Shown: positions 45,358 through 54,880, counted from the stretch's first letter. The stretch is DNA of 64,000 nt from Hyphococcus sp. (GCA_028284345.1 JANQRY010000008.1:186001-250000), one strand, 5' to 3'. Notes: generated by a model not told the origin, from the letters alone. Made by a program: numbers and translations.

Positions 45358-47322
45358 TCATCCAGCCTTATTAACGCGCATATACCATTCGACGAGGCGG
45401 CGCACCTGACGGGGCGTGTAGCCGCGCTCGACCATGCGGGCGACGAAATTGTCATGCTTGTCGGCGGTCTCGCTGTCTTTCTTGGAATCGAACGAGATCA
45501 CCGGCAAGAGGTCTTCAACCTGGGAGAACATGCGCTTTTCGATAACGTTGCGCAGCTTCTCATAGGACGTCCATTTCGGGTTCTTGCCCTCATTATTGGC
45601 GCGGGCGCGCAGGGCGAACTTGACGACCTCGTTACGGAAATCCTTCGGGTTCGCGATGCCGGCCGGTTTTTCGATTTTCGAAAGCTCGGCGTCGAGAGTC
45701 GCGCGGTCGAGGAGCTGGCCGGTGTCCGCGTCTTTAAAGTCCTGATCCTCGATCCAGGCGTCGGCGTAGGAGATGTAGCGGTCAAAGAGGTTCTGACCGT
45801 ATTCGCCGTAGCTTTCGAGATACGCTTTCTGGATTTCCTTGCCGATGAAGTCCGCATAACGCGCCGACAGTTCCGACTTGATGAAATCGAGATAGTTCTT
45901 TTCGACCTCGTCCGGGAATTGCTCGCGCTTGATGGCGTTTTCCAGCACATACATAAGGTGCACCGGATCGGCGGCGACTTCTTCCGTATCGAAATTAAAT
46001 GTTTCCGACAGCACCTTGTAGGCAAAGCGCGTCGAAATACCGTCCATCCCTTCGTCGATGCCGGCGGCGTCGCGATATTCCTGATGGCTTTTCGCCTTGG
46101 GATCGGTGTCTTTCAGCTTGTCGCCGTCATAAACGCGCAGCTTCGAATAGAGGTTCGAGTTTTCATGTTCCTTGAGGCGCGTCAGCACCGAGAAGCGCGC
46201 CAAAAGATCGAGGGTTTCCGGCGCGCAGGCCGCGCTCGCCAGTTCCGAACCATGCAGGAGCTTTTCGTAAATCTGACGCTCTTCGGTGACGCGCAGGCTG
46301 TAGGGCACCTTGATCACGTTGATGCGGTCAAGGAAGGCTTCGTTGTTCTTGTTGTTGCGGAACTGTTGCCACTCGCTTTCGTTGGAGTGGGCGAGGATAA
46401 TACCCGTAAACGGGATCGGCCCGAGGGATTCGGTGCCGACGTAATTCTGTTCCTGCGTCGCCGTCAGGAGCGGATGCAGCACCTTGATCGGCGCCTTGAA
46501 CATTTCGACGAATTCCAGAAGCCCCTGATTGGCCCGGCAGAGCCCGCCCGAATAAGAATAGGCGTCCGTGTCGTCCTGGCTGAAATGTTCGAGCTTGCGG
46601 ATATCGACCTTGCCGACGAGGGCGGAAATATCCTGATTGTTCTCATCGCCCGGCTCGGTTTTCGAAATCGCGATCTGGCGCAGCTTCGACGGATAAAGCC
46701 GCACGACCTCGAACTTCGAAATGTCGCCGCCGAATTCGTCGAGACGCTTGACCGCCCAGGGGCTCATCAGGCCCGTCAGGCGACGTTTGTCGATATTGTA
46801 TTTTTCCTGCAGCAGCTCTTTCAGCTTCTCCGCCTGGAACAATCCCAGCGGGCTTTCAAAGACGGGCGAGATTTCATCGCCCGCTTTCAGCACATAGATC
46901 GGGTGCTCCTCCATCAGCTCTTTCAGGCGCTCCGCAAGCGAGGATTTGCCGCCGCCCACGGGGCCGAGCAGGTAGAGGATCTGGCGTTTTTCTTCGAGCC
47001 CCTGCGCCGCGTGACGGAAGAACGACACGATCCGTTCGATCGTGTCTTCCATGCCGTAAAACCCGTCAAAGGCCTTGTAGCGGCGAATGGTGCGGTTGAA
47101 GAAAATCCGCGCCAGCCGCGGGTCCTTCGACGTATCGAACATCTCCGGCTCGCCGATCGCCTGCACCATGCGTTCGGCCGGCGTCGCGTACATCATCGGA
47201 TCGTCCCGCGCCGCAAGCAGATAGTCGCGCAGCGACATCGCTTCCTGTTTCACTCTTGTGTAGCTTTCCGAGAAAGCATCAAAGACATCGAGGTTATCCG
47301 TCTCGGTCATGGTCGCACTCAC
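45358..47322 (-). CDS. prkA: PrkA family serine protein kinase
   Basis: A 654-residue PrkA/YeaG protein: an AAA+-like N-terminal domain and a C-terminal kinase-like PrkA domain. The Walker A motif is LLGPVGGGKSSLAERLKEL (about residue 120). GTESLGPIPFTGIILAHSNE and KVPYSLRVTEERQIYEKLL are family hallmarks. Homologues act in stationary phase, nitrogen starvation and sporulation. ATG 47322 is used; a second ATG five codons in (MTETDNLDVFD) is possible. Its start overlaps the stop of a possible 47-residue ORF by 4 bases (ATGA). Confidence 0.96.
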   Translation of the reverse strand: MSATMTETDNLDVFDAFSESYTRVKQEAMSLRDYLLAARDDPMMYATPAERMVQAIGEPEMFDTSKDPRLARIFFNRTIRRYKAFDGFYGMEDTIERIVSFFRHAAQGLEEKRQILYLLGPVGGGKSSLAERLKELMEEHPIYVLKAGDEISPVFESPLGLFQAEKLKELLQEKYNIDKRRLTGLMSPWAVKRLDEFGGDISKFEVVRLYPSKLRQIAISKTEPGDENNQDISALVGKVDIRKLEHFSQDDTDAYSYSGGLCRANQGLLEFVEMFKAPIKVLHPLLTATQEQNYVGTESLGPIPFTGIILAHSNESEWQQFRNNKNNEAFLDRINVIKVPYSLRVTEERQIYEKLLHGSELASAACAPETLDLLARFSVLTRLKEHENSNLYSKLRVYDGDKLKDTDPKAKSHQEYRDAAGIDEGMDGISTRFAYKVLSETFNFDTEEVAADPVHLMYVLENAIKREQFPDEVEKNYLDFIKSELSARYADFIGKEIQKAYLESYGEYGQNLFDRYISYADAWIEDQDFKDADTGQLLDRATLDAELSKIEKPAGIANPKDFRNEVVKFALRARANNEGKNPKWTSYEKLRNVIEKRMFSQVEDLLPVISFDSKKDSETADKHDNFVARMVERGYTPRQVRRLVEWYMRVNKAG

Positions 47323-47462
47323 TGTTTCACCGCCGCCGTATTATCCGCCGCTTCGTTTTCCATAGGGACAAAAAAAGCGCCGGTCCCCAACGACCCGACG
47401 CCCTCATTCGTCCAGCTCATTTTGCCGTTCCGCACTCGCACGGTCTGTTTACGCTCCGTCAC
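47319..47462 (-). CDS. Possible small leader gene before prkA
   Basis: A 47-codon frame from GTG 47462 (MTERKQTVRVRNGKMSWTNE) to a TGA that overlaps the prkA ATG as ATGA. AAGGGG lies about 10 bases before the GTG. The overlap is the classic sign of translational coupling. No family is recognised and the composition is neutral, so it may be only untranslated leader. Confidence 0.3.
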   Translation of the reverse strand: MTERKQTVRVRNGKMSWTNEGVGSLGTGAFFVPMENEAADNTAAVKQ

Positions 47463-48025
47463 TAAAACACCGCCCCTTAAGATGTAGGCGCCCGCGCGCG
47501 CGGGGCAAGACGCATTAACAATCGGGCGACGCATCGACGTCTGGCTCTCCGCATCGTGACTGGCGTTTAACATGGCGTTGCCCGCTTTTTCCGCGTCCCT
47601 TTCCGGTCTGTCCTCTCCCGATCTCAAAACCCCGATTGACCCCCGCCGCGGCGCCGAAACGCAGCGCTTCGAACATCAAGGTTAATGCAAGGCCCCTAAT
47701 AATAGGTTTCGCTTCGCGGCGATTAGTGTGAGTCTATAACAACATTGCGCAACTGCGAACCGCAAACGCAAACCCGGTTTGCCGAAATTTTGCCGCAATC
47801 GAAGTAAGCGTTTGACGACGCGTCGCAATTCCTTGCGAAATTTTTTGGTCAAAAAAACAGCGCCTTTTCGCGGTGACGCATTCTGCTAATCGGATGGAAG
47901 AAACATCGCGACGAACGCACAAAATCGTGTGATTAGCGCTCTGGTGATTCGACTGCTAAGACCGTTCACGGTTTTTCAAGAGATCTTACGCGCGCCTAAA
48001 AACAGCCCACAAGGAGCAGACGCCA
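47463..48025. other. Gene-free region between prkA operon and peroxidase gene
   Basis: About 560 bases, comparatively AT-rich from 47690 to 48000, between divergent genes. It must hold the promoters of prkA (minus) and the peroxidase-related gene (plus). I see two GANTC sites (near 47731 and 47948), the target of the alphaproteobacterial CcrM methylase, and several A/T tracts. No protein gene is supported. Confidence 0.5.
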
Positions 48026-48583
48026 ATGCCGCTTTTTCCGAGCCTGCCTGAACACCCGCATCTCTCCGATGTGTTCAAGGCCTTTCCTGATCAGGTGCGC
48101 CCGCTCCTTGCCTATCATGACGCGCTGTTGCGCGAGGAAAGCCCGCTGTCGGTCGCCGAACGCGAGTTGATCGCAGCTTTTGTGTCCGGCCTTAACGCCT
48201 GCAGTTTCTGTTTCGGCGGGCACAAGATTTACGCTCAGGCGTTCGGGATCGAGGAGACGGTGATCGACGCCCTCATCGCCGACCTCGAAACGGCGCCGGT
48301 CGATGAGAAACTGAAACCCATCCTGCGTTACGTCGCCAAGCTTAAAAATCTGCCGCCAAAGCTGACGGAGGCCGACGCCCGCGCCGTCTATGAAGCCGGC
48401 TGGTCGGAGCGCGCGCTTTTCGACGCCGTGCAAGTCGCCGCGCTGTTCAATTTCATGAACCGCATCATCGAAGGGACCGGCGTCTCCTTCGATTTCGCCG
48501 CCAACCCGCCATCCGACGAAGACCTGGAAGCGATCAGGACGCGCCGCTATGCCGATGTCGCCAAAATGATCGGGCTCGACTGA
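48026..48583 (+). CDS. Peroxidase-related CMD/AhpD-fold enzyme
   Basis: A 185-residue protein of the carboxymuconolactone decarboxylase/AhpD-like superfamily, of the uncharacterised peroxidase-related type. The redox motif is LNACSFCFGGHKIYA (CxxC...H), preceded by LSVAERELIAAFVSG, the typical AhpD helix. The C-terminal half has DAVQVAALFNFMNRIIEGTG. It is likely a cytoplasmic thiol peroxidase or antioxidant, though reactions of this subgroup are not proven. ATG 48026 follows CAAGGAG closely. Confidence 0.88.
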   Translation: MPLFPSLPEHPHLSDVFKAFPDQVRPLLAYHDALLREESPLSVAERELIAAFVSGLNACSFCFGGHKIYAQAFGIEETVIDALIADLETAPVDEKLKPILRYVAKLKNLPPKLTEADARAVYEAGWSERALFDAVQVAALFNFMNRIIEGTGVSFDFAANPPSDEDLEAIRTRRYADVAKMIGLD

Positions 48584-48595
48584 ACGCTTAAGGAT

Positions 48596-49237
48596 CTAGC
48601 CAGCTATTTGACGCAACCGCGCGCGGCGGCGCACATGTAGAAACACGAACACGCTGCCGATGGCGGCGAAAAAGCACCAGACAGACGCCGCCGCATAGTA
48701 GAACGCCAACTGGGTCAGGGCCGATCCGGCGAGCACGACCGCGCCGAACGCCATAACGTAACGATATCTGGAAAGGATCAGCGGCGCCGCAACCGCCAAC
48801 AGGTAAAGACCGATCAAGCGATCTTCAAAATGATGGCCGGTGGCGTATTGCAAACTGCCCTCTACGACGGAAACCGAATAGTCGTTCTGAACAAGAACCG
48901 CGGCAAGCGTCACGGAGACGACGACGCCGGCGGCGAGCAGAATCCATAGTCCGATGCGCCGGCGCCAGTCCTCCTCCATCAGCAAGACAGAGAGCGGCGT
49001 AAACACCGGCCAGAAGACCTGCGCGAAAAAGAGATAGAGCGCCGTCAGCCATTGCGGCGGCCCGCCGTCGGCGATCGAAAGCCACACGAACCCCTCGATC
49101 GTCTGATGGAGGGCGAAAAGAAACGGGAAGGCGGCAAAGGCGATGCGCCGCGGCGCCGGCTTCTGTGCAAAGGTCGCCGCGCCGACGACGCCAAGGACGG
49201 CGGCGGCCGTAAAGCTCGCTTGTGCGGAAAAGCACAT
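48596..49237 (-). CDS. DUF6629-type integral membrane protein
   Basis: A 213-residue protein with about seven membrane helices. It starts MCFSAQASFTAAAVLGVVG, the hallmark start of the DUF6629 family (MCFSAxASF), and includes FALHQTIEGFVWLS. The function is unknown. It follows lysS by 10 bases on the same strand and may ride on its transcript. It is convergent with the peroxidase gene (12-base gap). Confidence 0.78.
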   Translation of the reverse strand: MCFSAQASFTAAAVLGVVGAATFAQKPAPRRIAFAAFPFLFALHQTIEGFVWLSIADGGPPQWLTALYLFFAQVFWPVFTPLSVLLMEEDWRRRIGLWILLAAGVVVSVTLAAVLVQNDYSVSVVEGSLQYATGHHFEDRLIGLYLLAVAAPLILSRYRYVMAFGAVVLAGSALTQLAFYYAAASVWCFFAAIGSVFVFLHVRRRARLRQIAG

Positions 49238-49247
49238 AGGCGCGAGA

Positions 49248-50837
49248 TTAACGCCGCGACAGCGCCGCGTCGATCAATTCCGCTGTTGCGGCGGCGCCGT
49301 AGATCTTGACGAACGGCCCCATGCGCGGCCCTTCGGACTGGCCGAAAACGACTTCGTAAATGCCTTTGAACCATTCGCGCAGGTTGTCCGCAAAGCCGTT
49401 GGCCTTGCCGGCGTCGAACACGGCTGTCTGATAGTCGTCTTCCGCCGCCCCCTCGCCCAGCGCGGCGAGGCGCGCCGACAGCATGTCGAGGGCCGCGCGC
49501 TCCGCATCGGTCGGCGTCCGGAATTTTTTGTGCGGCTTGATGAAGGCGTCGAAATAGCGTCCGGCGAATTCAATCATCGCTTCTGCGGCGGCTAGCGCCG
49601 CCTCGCTCGCATCGGGGCGGTATTTCCGGATGAAGCCGCGCAAGACGTCGGCGTCGGCCGAGCCGGACGCGCTGACAAGATTGAGGATCATGGCGAAGCT
49701 GACCGGCGGCGTCGCGGCGGGGGGCTTGCCCTCATGGATATGCCAGGCGGGATTGTCGAGCGCTTTCGCCCCTTCCTGATCCTTATACTTTTCGACAAAG
49801 GTCCAATATTCGTCGACAGCCTTCGGGATCACATCGAAATAGAGCTTCTTGGCTTTCTTCGGCGCCTGGAACACATAGAGCGATAGACTTTCCGGCGACG
49901 CATAGGTCAGCCATTCCTCGATCGAAATGCCGTTGCCCTTGGTCTTCGAAATCTTCTTGCCGTGCTCGTCGAGGAAAAGCTGGTAGTTAAAACCTTCCGG
50001 CGGTTCGCCGCCCAGCGCGCGGACAATGCGCGAGGAGAGTTTCGTTGATTCCGTCAGATCCTCGCCCGCCATTTCATAGTCGACGCCAAGGGCGAACCAG
50101 CGCCCGGCCCAGTCGGCCTTCCATTGCAGCTTGACGGCGCCGCCGGTGACGGCGGTTTTCACTTTTTCGCCGGTCTCGTCTTCAAAAACCACGGTTCCCG
50201 CTTTGGCGTCCCGTTCCAGCATCGGCACGTAGAGCACCTTGCCGCTTTTCGGCGAGATCGGCAGGAACGGCGAGTAGGTTGCTTTTCGCTCGTCGCCGAT
50301 GGTCGGCAGGATGATGTTCATCACATCATCGTATTTTTCCAGCATGCGCAAAAGCATCGCGTCGAACGCGCCGGATTCATACGCCTCCGTCGACGACCGA
50401 AAATCATAGTCGAACCCGAACTGATCGAGAAACGCCCTCAGCCGCGCATTGTTGTGGTGGGCGAAGCTTTCATGGGTCCCGAACGGGTCCGGCACTTTCG
50501 TCAGGGGAATATCGATGAAGGCGTTCAGCTGTTCCGGATTGGGGACATTGGGCGGGACTTTGCGGAGGCCGTCCATATCGTCGGAAAAGGAAATGAGCGT
50601 CGTCTCGCGCCCCGTCAGCAATTCAAAGGCGCGGCGCACCATGGTCGTGCGCGCAACCTCCTGGAAAGTGCCGATATGGGGAAGGCCGGACGGCCCATAG
50701 CCCGTTTCGAAAACGACGGGGGCCTCCTTCTTCATCCGGTCGAGGCGCTTGATGAGGCGCTGCGCCTCCTGAAACGGCCAGGATTTGGCGTCCGCGGCGT
50801 CGGCGGCGGTAAAGGATTTTTCAATAAGGGCGGCCAT
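49248..50837 (-). CDS. lysS: Lysyl-tRNA synthetase, class I
   Basis: A 529-residue class I LysRS, the archaeal-type enzyme found in many alphaproteobacteria in place of the class II form. The HIGH motif is GYGPSGLPHIGTFQE, and the KMSKS motif appears as KKISKTKGNGIS. WPFQEAQRL near the start and YELFLDEHG-like FNYQLFLDEHGKKI are characteristic. Length is normal. No class II lysS is in this window. Confidence 0.96.
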   Translation of the reverse strand: MAALIEKSFTAADAADAKSWPFQEAQRLIKRLDRMKKEAPVVFETGYGPSGLPHIGTFQEVARTTMVRRAFELLTGRETTLISFSDDMDGLRKVPPNVPNPEQLNAFIDIPLTKVPDPFGTHESFAHHNNARLRAFLDQFGFDYDFRSSTEAYESGAFDAMLLRMLEKYDDVMNIILPTIGDERKATYSPFLPISPKSGKVLYVPMLERDAKAGTVVFEDETGEKVKTAVTGGAVKLQWKADWAGRWFALGVDYEMAGEDLTESTKLSSRIVRALGGEPPEGFNYQLFLDEHGKKISKTKGNGISIEEWLTYASPESLSLYVFQAPKKAKKLYFDVIPKAVDEYWTFVEKYKDQEGAKALDNPAWHIHEGKPPAATPPVSFAMILNLVSASGSADADVLRGFIRKYRPDASEAALAAAEAMIEFAGRYFDAFIKPHKKFRTPTDAERAALDMLSARLAALGEGAAEDDYQTAVFDAGKANGFADNLREWFKGIYEVVFGQSEGPRMGPFVKIYGAAATAELIDAALSRR

Positions 50838-50934
50838 TGGCGCGAGCCTTCCGGAAAACGAAAGCGCGTCTTACGGCGGCGTCCCTGCCCCGGTCAATTG
50901 GGCCCCGGTCAATCGGCGTCAGTCGATCGGCGCC

Positions 50935-51336
50935 CTATTCCTCGATGACGGCGACAGCGGCCTTGTTCGGATAGAACGACAGGCGGTCCTTGACGGCGCG
51001 GACTTCCTCAAACGGGTCCTCGTAAGACCAGACCGCGTTTTTAAAGGCCGGATCGTCGCCGATGGAAAAATAGGACGCGCGGCCCTTGAACGGGCACCAG
51101 GTCGTATGGTCCGTGCGGCGCAACGCCGTCATGTCGGCGGCCTTGCGCGCGAAGTAATAGACCGGGGGATAATCCGCTTCATGAAGGATCAGCGCCGCAT
51201 CGGCGTCGACGATCAGGGCGCCCCCGGCCCGCACGGCGAACCGGCCCGTCGCGGGCTCGATCTTTATCTTGTGGTCGGGATTGTCAGCGTAGCCGGACTC
51301 ATATTCCGCGCCGGAAACGGTTCTGGAGATTGCCAT
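50935..51336 (-). CDS. DUF427 domain protein
   Basis: A 133-residue protein of the DUF427 family, a small all-beta domain of unknown function. Family motifs are the PPVYYFARKAADM and HTTWCPFKGRASYFSI segments, and the closing SFYPNKAAVAVIE. The ATG at 51336 (MAISRTVSGAEYESGY) is chosen over one at 51399, which adds residues without homology. Monocistronic, upstream of lysS by 97 bases. Confidence 0.85.
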   Translation of the reverse strand: MAISRTVSGAEYESGYADNPDHKIKIEPATGRFAVRAGGALIVDADAALILHEADYPPVYYFARKAADMTALRRTDHTTWCPFKGRASYFSIGDDPAFKNAVWSYEDPFEEVRAVKDRLSFYPNKAAVAVIEE

Positions 51337-51494
51337 GATATCGCCCCGCGGTTGCTTGCGGATGTCGATATGGGGACTCAGGACAAAATTGCATCTCACA
51401 TCGACGCGATCTGAGCGCGGGCAAGTCGAGTTTTAAGCCCGCCGTGACTTTTTTGCCCGTGTTCGGCGCTGGCGTTTCAGTGTTCAGGTCGCCG

Positions 51495-51532
51495 AAAAAA
51501 AGACCGTCCAAACCATTTTGGACGGTCTTTCT
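51495..51532. terminator. Bidirectional rho-independent terminator
   Basis: AAAGACCGTCCAAA and TTTTGGACGGTCTTT form a long stem around ACCA, flanked by an A run on the left and T-rich sequence on the right. It closes the orphan 436-residue gene on the minus strand and insulates the DUF427 gene. Confidence 0.85.
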
Positions 51533-51552
51533 AATCTCGCTCCGATTGGCGC

Positions 51553-52863
51553 TTACCGATAGATTTCGCATTTTCTCTTACCGAGCCCTGGGCCAATACC
51601 CAAACGCGCGTCGCGGTCAATGCGAAAGACTCGGTAGATGCCGCCATCGGGAGTCAAACAGGCGACAAACGAACCGGAAGCGTCACGATTGCGCACGTCG
51701 AGAACCGCCGTATCGGTCGAACCCGGGCCAAAATCATAACCGGCTATTGTTAATTCACGAACGCCGGAGCCCACCTGGAACGTGATTTCGTGATTCACGG
51801 AATCGAGTTTGATGTTGTTAATGAGATGGACTGTCCCGTCGCTATTGATAATGCTCTTACGCCCGTCAAGGCTTTCGAATGGAATCTCAATCAAGGTTGG
51901 CCGTTCGGTGACAAAATCAACGTAGAGCAGGAAGAGTTTCAGTAGGTTGGGATTACCGTATTGGCGCGCTGTAAATACTGCATAGGGCGCGCCTGTCTGA
52001 TAATACCCGTCATCCTCCAGAACGTCGTCAGGATGCGCGCGTTTTTTGGCGGCGGTGTCCTCTTCCGTAGCAGGACCGGGCAGATCCTTTTGCGGATACC
52101 CGCCTTCAATACGGCAATTGACGCATTTCCACTTTCGGCCCTTGATATAGGTTCGCGTATGGTGAACGCGCGGTTGGCCCAAAAGGCTCCAAAAGGCCTG
52201 ATCGCCTGCGCCGAGATTGTCGCAGAACGGCGGCAAATCGAGATCCTGCTCGCGCCATTTGGTCTTTTTTGTGCGCGCCTTCCCATCGCGTTGGCCCAAG
52301 ACCCTATCGTCTTCATCTCTATCATCTGAATCGACTTCAATACCGATCACAGGAACTGCGCATCCCGGGCGCGTCGATTCATACGTGGCCCGACCGACAC
52401 GTTTGGCCGAGTCCTCAATTTCAATCAGGACGCGATCGCCGCCAAGCGCGAGCGGGAACTCGCCGCCGGTGTTAAACATGCCGAACGGATTATCACCGAG
52501 CGTGCCGTCCGGATTGCGGATCTCGATCGGCGGAAGATCACCTCTCAACAAATTCACAATGGCGATTGCAATCGCATTTATATTGGTTTCCGAAAGCGTA
52601 ACATTCGTAACGATTTGCGTGATCGTGGCGCAAACAATATTGTCGTTTGCTTGACCGTTTTGCGCGTTAATCGAACATGTGCTGATCTGTTTTGTAATCA
52701 ACGCCGAGCAAACGACAATAACAATCACGACGCTGACTGAAACCGAAAATATCCAGCCGATGATTTGCCAAACCGGAAAAATCGTCTTTTCACAGACGAT
52801 CCGCACCTCGCCCGGACAATCGCCGCGATACTCGCCCCCGAAGGAACGCTTTTCCTCTGCCAT
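51553..52863 (-). CDS. Orphan membrane-anchored protein, foreign-looking
   Basis: A 436-residue protein of no recognisable family. A short cytoplasmic start (MAEEKRSFGGEYRGDCPGEV) precedes one strong membrane helix (about residues 30-53). A Thr/Asn/Ile-rich stretch follows (VTNVTLSETNINAIAIAIV), then a large soluble part with a CVNC pair, an acidic Asp-rich patch (EVDSDDRDEDDRV) and a beta-rich C-terminus. GC content and codon use are lower than in neighbours, suggesting acquisition. It has its own terminator and a 430-base AT-rich upstream region. Function unknown. Confidence 0.65.
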   Translation of the reverse strand: MAEEKRSFGGEYRGDCPGEVRIVCEKTIFPVWQIIGWIFSVSVSVVIVIVVCSALITKQISTCSINAQNGQANDNIVCATITQIVTNVTLSETNINAIAIAIVNLLRGDLPPIEIRNPDGTLGDNPFGMFNTGGEFPLALGGDRVLIEIEDSAKRVGRATYESTRPGCAVPVIGIEVDSDDRDEDDRVLGQRDGKARTKKTKWREQDLDLPPFCDNLGAGDQAFWSLLGQPRVHHTRTYIKGRKWKCVNCRIEGGYPQKDLPGPATEEDTAAKKRAHPDDVLEDDGYYQTGAPYAVFTARQYGNPNLLKLFLLYVDFVTERPTLIEIPFESLDGRKSIINSDGTVHLINNIKLDSVNHEITFQVGSGVRELTIAGYDFGPGSTDTAVLDVRNRDASGSFVACLTPDGGIYRVFRIDRDARLGIGPGLGKRKCEIYR

Positions 52864-53271
52864 TTCCGTTATTCCCCAAAGACCCCGGGGCGGACGATAC
52901 CGGCCGACAACGGCGAGTCAACGTATTATAGTAAAGTGAGAGTAATTATGAAGGAAAAAGAAGTCGTCTTGGATTTGTCACATATCTATACTGTTGAAAA
53001 ATAATCTTTATATCACAAACAGTTGCTCTGGACTGCAGAAGCAATAGCATGATCTTGCTCGACGACATCACAATTGCGCCGAGCGTCGCGCCCAAGCCGC
53101 CGCCGCTGCGAAAAAACTTCTTTCCCGGCCGCGCGCCACGCACGCGAATCTGACGTTCGTCGTCAAGGCGGACGAGCGTATTGCCCAGCGCCGACATCGA
53201 AATTGAGCGCACGGGTGCACATTAACGACACCCCGCGCGCGTTCATTCCGCCCTATGCGGAAGAGATGGAA
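52864..53271. other. Gene-poor AT-rich region upstream of the orphan gene
   Basis: About 400 bases. The left half (52900-53040) is AT-rich. On the minus strand a frame at 52946-53197 would give an 83-residue product (MSALGNTLVRLDDERQIRV...), whose first half has core-like GC and whose second half runs into the AT-rich part, as if a native gene start were cut by inserted DNA. Without a homologue this is speculative, and I do not call it a gene. Confidence 0.35.
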
Positions 53272-53307
53272 GAAAACAAAGGACGGCGCGGTTTGTTACG
53301 CCGTTCC
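53272..53307 (-). terminator. Terminator overlapping the end of sucC
   Basis: On the minus strand GGAACGGCG pairs with CGCCGTCC (53299-53307 and 53281-53288), followed by TTTGTTTTC. The stem includes the last sucC codons and its TAA stop lies in the loop. Confidence 0.6.
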
Positions 53308-54495
53308 CTTTACCGCCGCCACGACCTTCTGCGCTGCGTCTTCAAGGTCATCCGCCGGCGTGATGGCGAGGCCGGAGTTCGCCAAAATCTCCTTGCCCTT
53401 CTCCACATTGGTGCCCTCAAGGCGCACGACCAGCGGGTCTTCGAGCTTCACTTCCCGCGCGGCGGCGACAACGCCTTCGGCGATGATGTCGCATTTCATG
53501 ATGCCGCCGAAGATATTGACGAGAATGCCTTCGACCGCCGGGTCGGAGAGAATGATCTTAAACGCTTCGGTGACTTTTTCTTTCGTGGCGCCGCCGCCGA
53601 CGTCGAGAAAGTTCGCCGGTTCCGCGCCGTAATGCTTGATGATGTCCATGGTCGACATGGCGAGCCCGGCGCCGTTGACCATGCAGCCGATATTGCCGTC
53701 GAGCTTTACATAGGAAAGATCGTGTTTTGAGGCTTCAAGTTCGGCCGGGTCTTCTTCCGTTTCGTCGCGCAGCTTCAGAATGTCCTCATGGCGGAACAGC
53801 GCGTTGGGGTCGAAGCCCATCTTGGCGTCCAGCACCAAAAGGTCGCCGCTCTTGGCGACAATGAGCGGGTTGATTTCAAGAAGGCTCATGTCCTTTTCGA
53901 CAAACGCCTTGTAGAGCGTCGGGATCAGCTTGCCGCACTGCTTCGCTGTCGCGCCTTTAAGGCCCAGCGCCTGGGCGATGCGCCGGGCGTGGTGCGGCAT
54001 GCAGCCCGTCGCCGGATCGATCCGGACCGTGACGATTTTTTCCGGCGTCTCTTCGGCGACTTCCTCGATATTCATGCCGCCCTCGGTGGAGGCGATAAAC
54101 GCAACCTGGCCCGTCCCGCGATCAACGAGCGCGGAAAGATAAAGTTCGGTCTCGATGTCCGAGCCGTTTTCGATATAGATGCGGTTCACCTGCTTGCCGG
54201 CGGCGCCGGTCTGCTTGGTGACGAGCGTCGCGCCCAGCATTTCCTCAGCGAACTGCGCGGCTTCCTCCAGCGACTTCGCCAGGCGCACGCCGCCGCCCTC
54301 GCCGGCGCTTTCCTCCTTGAACTTGCCCTTGCCGCGACCGCCGGCGTGGATCTGCGCCTTCACCACATAGACCGGGCCGGGCAATTCCTTCGCCTTCGCG
54401 GCCGCTTCGTCGGCCTTGAGGACAACCCGGCCGTCGGAGATCGGCGCGCCGAAGCTCTTGAGGACCTGCTTGGCCTGGTATTCGTGAATGTTCAT
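53296..54495 (-). CDS. sucC: Succinyl-CoA synthetase beta subunit (ADP-forming)
   Basis: A 399-residue subunit holding the ATP-grasp domain. The start [20 protein letters not shown] and the nucleotide-binding [16 protein letters not shown] are diagnostic, with [21 protein letters not shown] and the late [17 protein letters not shown]. Length is normal. It is monocistronic, 22.6 kb from sucD; in related bacteria sucC and sucD are normally adjacent. The two subunits must still pair one-to-one. Confidence 0.97.
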   Translation of the reverse strand: MNIHEYQAKQVLKSFGAPISDGRVVLKADEAAAKAKELPGPVYVVKAQIHAGGRGKGKFKEESAGEGGGVRLAKSLEEAAQFAEEMLGATLVTKQTGAAGKQVNRIYIENGSDIETELYLSALVDRGTGQVAFIASTEGGMNIEEVAEETPEKIVTVRIDPATGCMPHHARRIAQALGLKGATAKQCGKLIPTLYKAFVEKDMSLLEINPLIVAKSGDLLVLDAKMGFDPNALFRHEDILKLRDETEEDPAELEASKHDLSYVKLDGNIGCMVNGAGLAMSTMDIIKHYGAEPANFLDVGGGATKEKVTEAFKIILSDPAVEGILVNIFGGIMKCDIIAEGVVAAAREVKLEDPLVVRLEGTNVEKGKEILANSGLAITPADDLEDAAQKVVAAVKGTA

Positions 54496-54574
54496 GAGGG
54501 CGCTCCGGCGTTATCTTAAAGCTCCCGCCTTATAGCGACGCGCGGCCCGCAATCAACCGAACGGAGGAGCCCCC

Positions 54575-54880
54575 ATGATCATCGTTTCCGGCAAGGCAAA
54601 GGTAAAACCCGGCGCGCTCGACGCCGTGCGCGCGGCCATGGAACAGGCGATCCTTGAAACGCGCAAGGAAGCGGGCTGTCTCGACTATTCCTACGGTCGG
54701 GACGTCCTCGATCCCGACACGATCGTTGTTCTCGAATATTGGGAGAGCGCCGAGGCGCTCGAGTCCCATTTCCGGCAACCCCATATGGCCGAATGGATGG
54801 CGGCGCTTCAAAGCGCGGGCGTTATCAGTCAGGACGTCAGGGCCTTCGACGTCGCCGGCGAGCGCCAGTTGCTAGGCTGA
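54575..54880 (+). CDS. Antibiotic biosynthesis monooxygenase-domain (ABM) protein
   Basis: A 101-residue dimeric alpha/beta-barrel protein of the ABM/quinol monooxygenase type. The pattern VSGKAKVKPGALDAVRAAM, EAGCLDYSYGRDV, ILDPD-like LDPDTIVVLEYWES and LESHFRQPHMAEW is typical. Homologues such as YgiN oxidise quinols; the substrate here is unknown. GGAGG lies 12-8 bases before the ATG. It is divergent from sucC and convergent with the AHSA1 gene. Confidence 0.87.
   Translation: MIIVSGKAKVKPGALDAVRAAMEQAILETRKEAGCLDYSYGRDVLDPDTIVVLEYWESAEALESHFRQPHMAEWMAALQSAGVISQDVRAFDVAGERQLLG

Noticed and set aside
45454-47487. A 677-codon plus-strand open frame opposite prkA
   Set aside because: Antisense shadow caused by high-GC codon bias. 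PrkA motifs on the minus strand are unambiguous, and the antisense translation is Arg/Val/Phe-rich with no family pattern. The same applies to long antisense frames opposite sucB (25233-26885), sucA (28192-29715), mutS (11617-13137) and tkt (43-1146).
52946-53197. 83-codon minus-strand frame upstream of the orphan 436-residue gene
   Set aside because: Weak start signal, no family, and composition changes midway; kept only as a remark on possible insertion.
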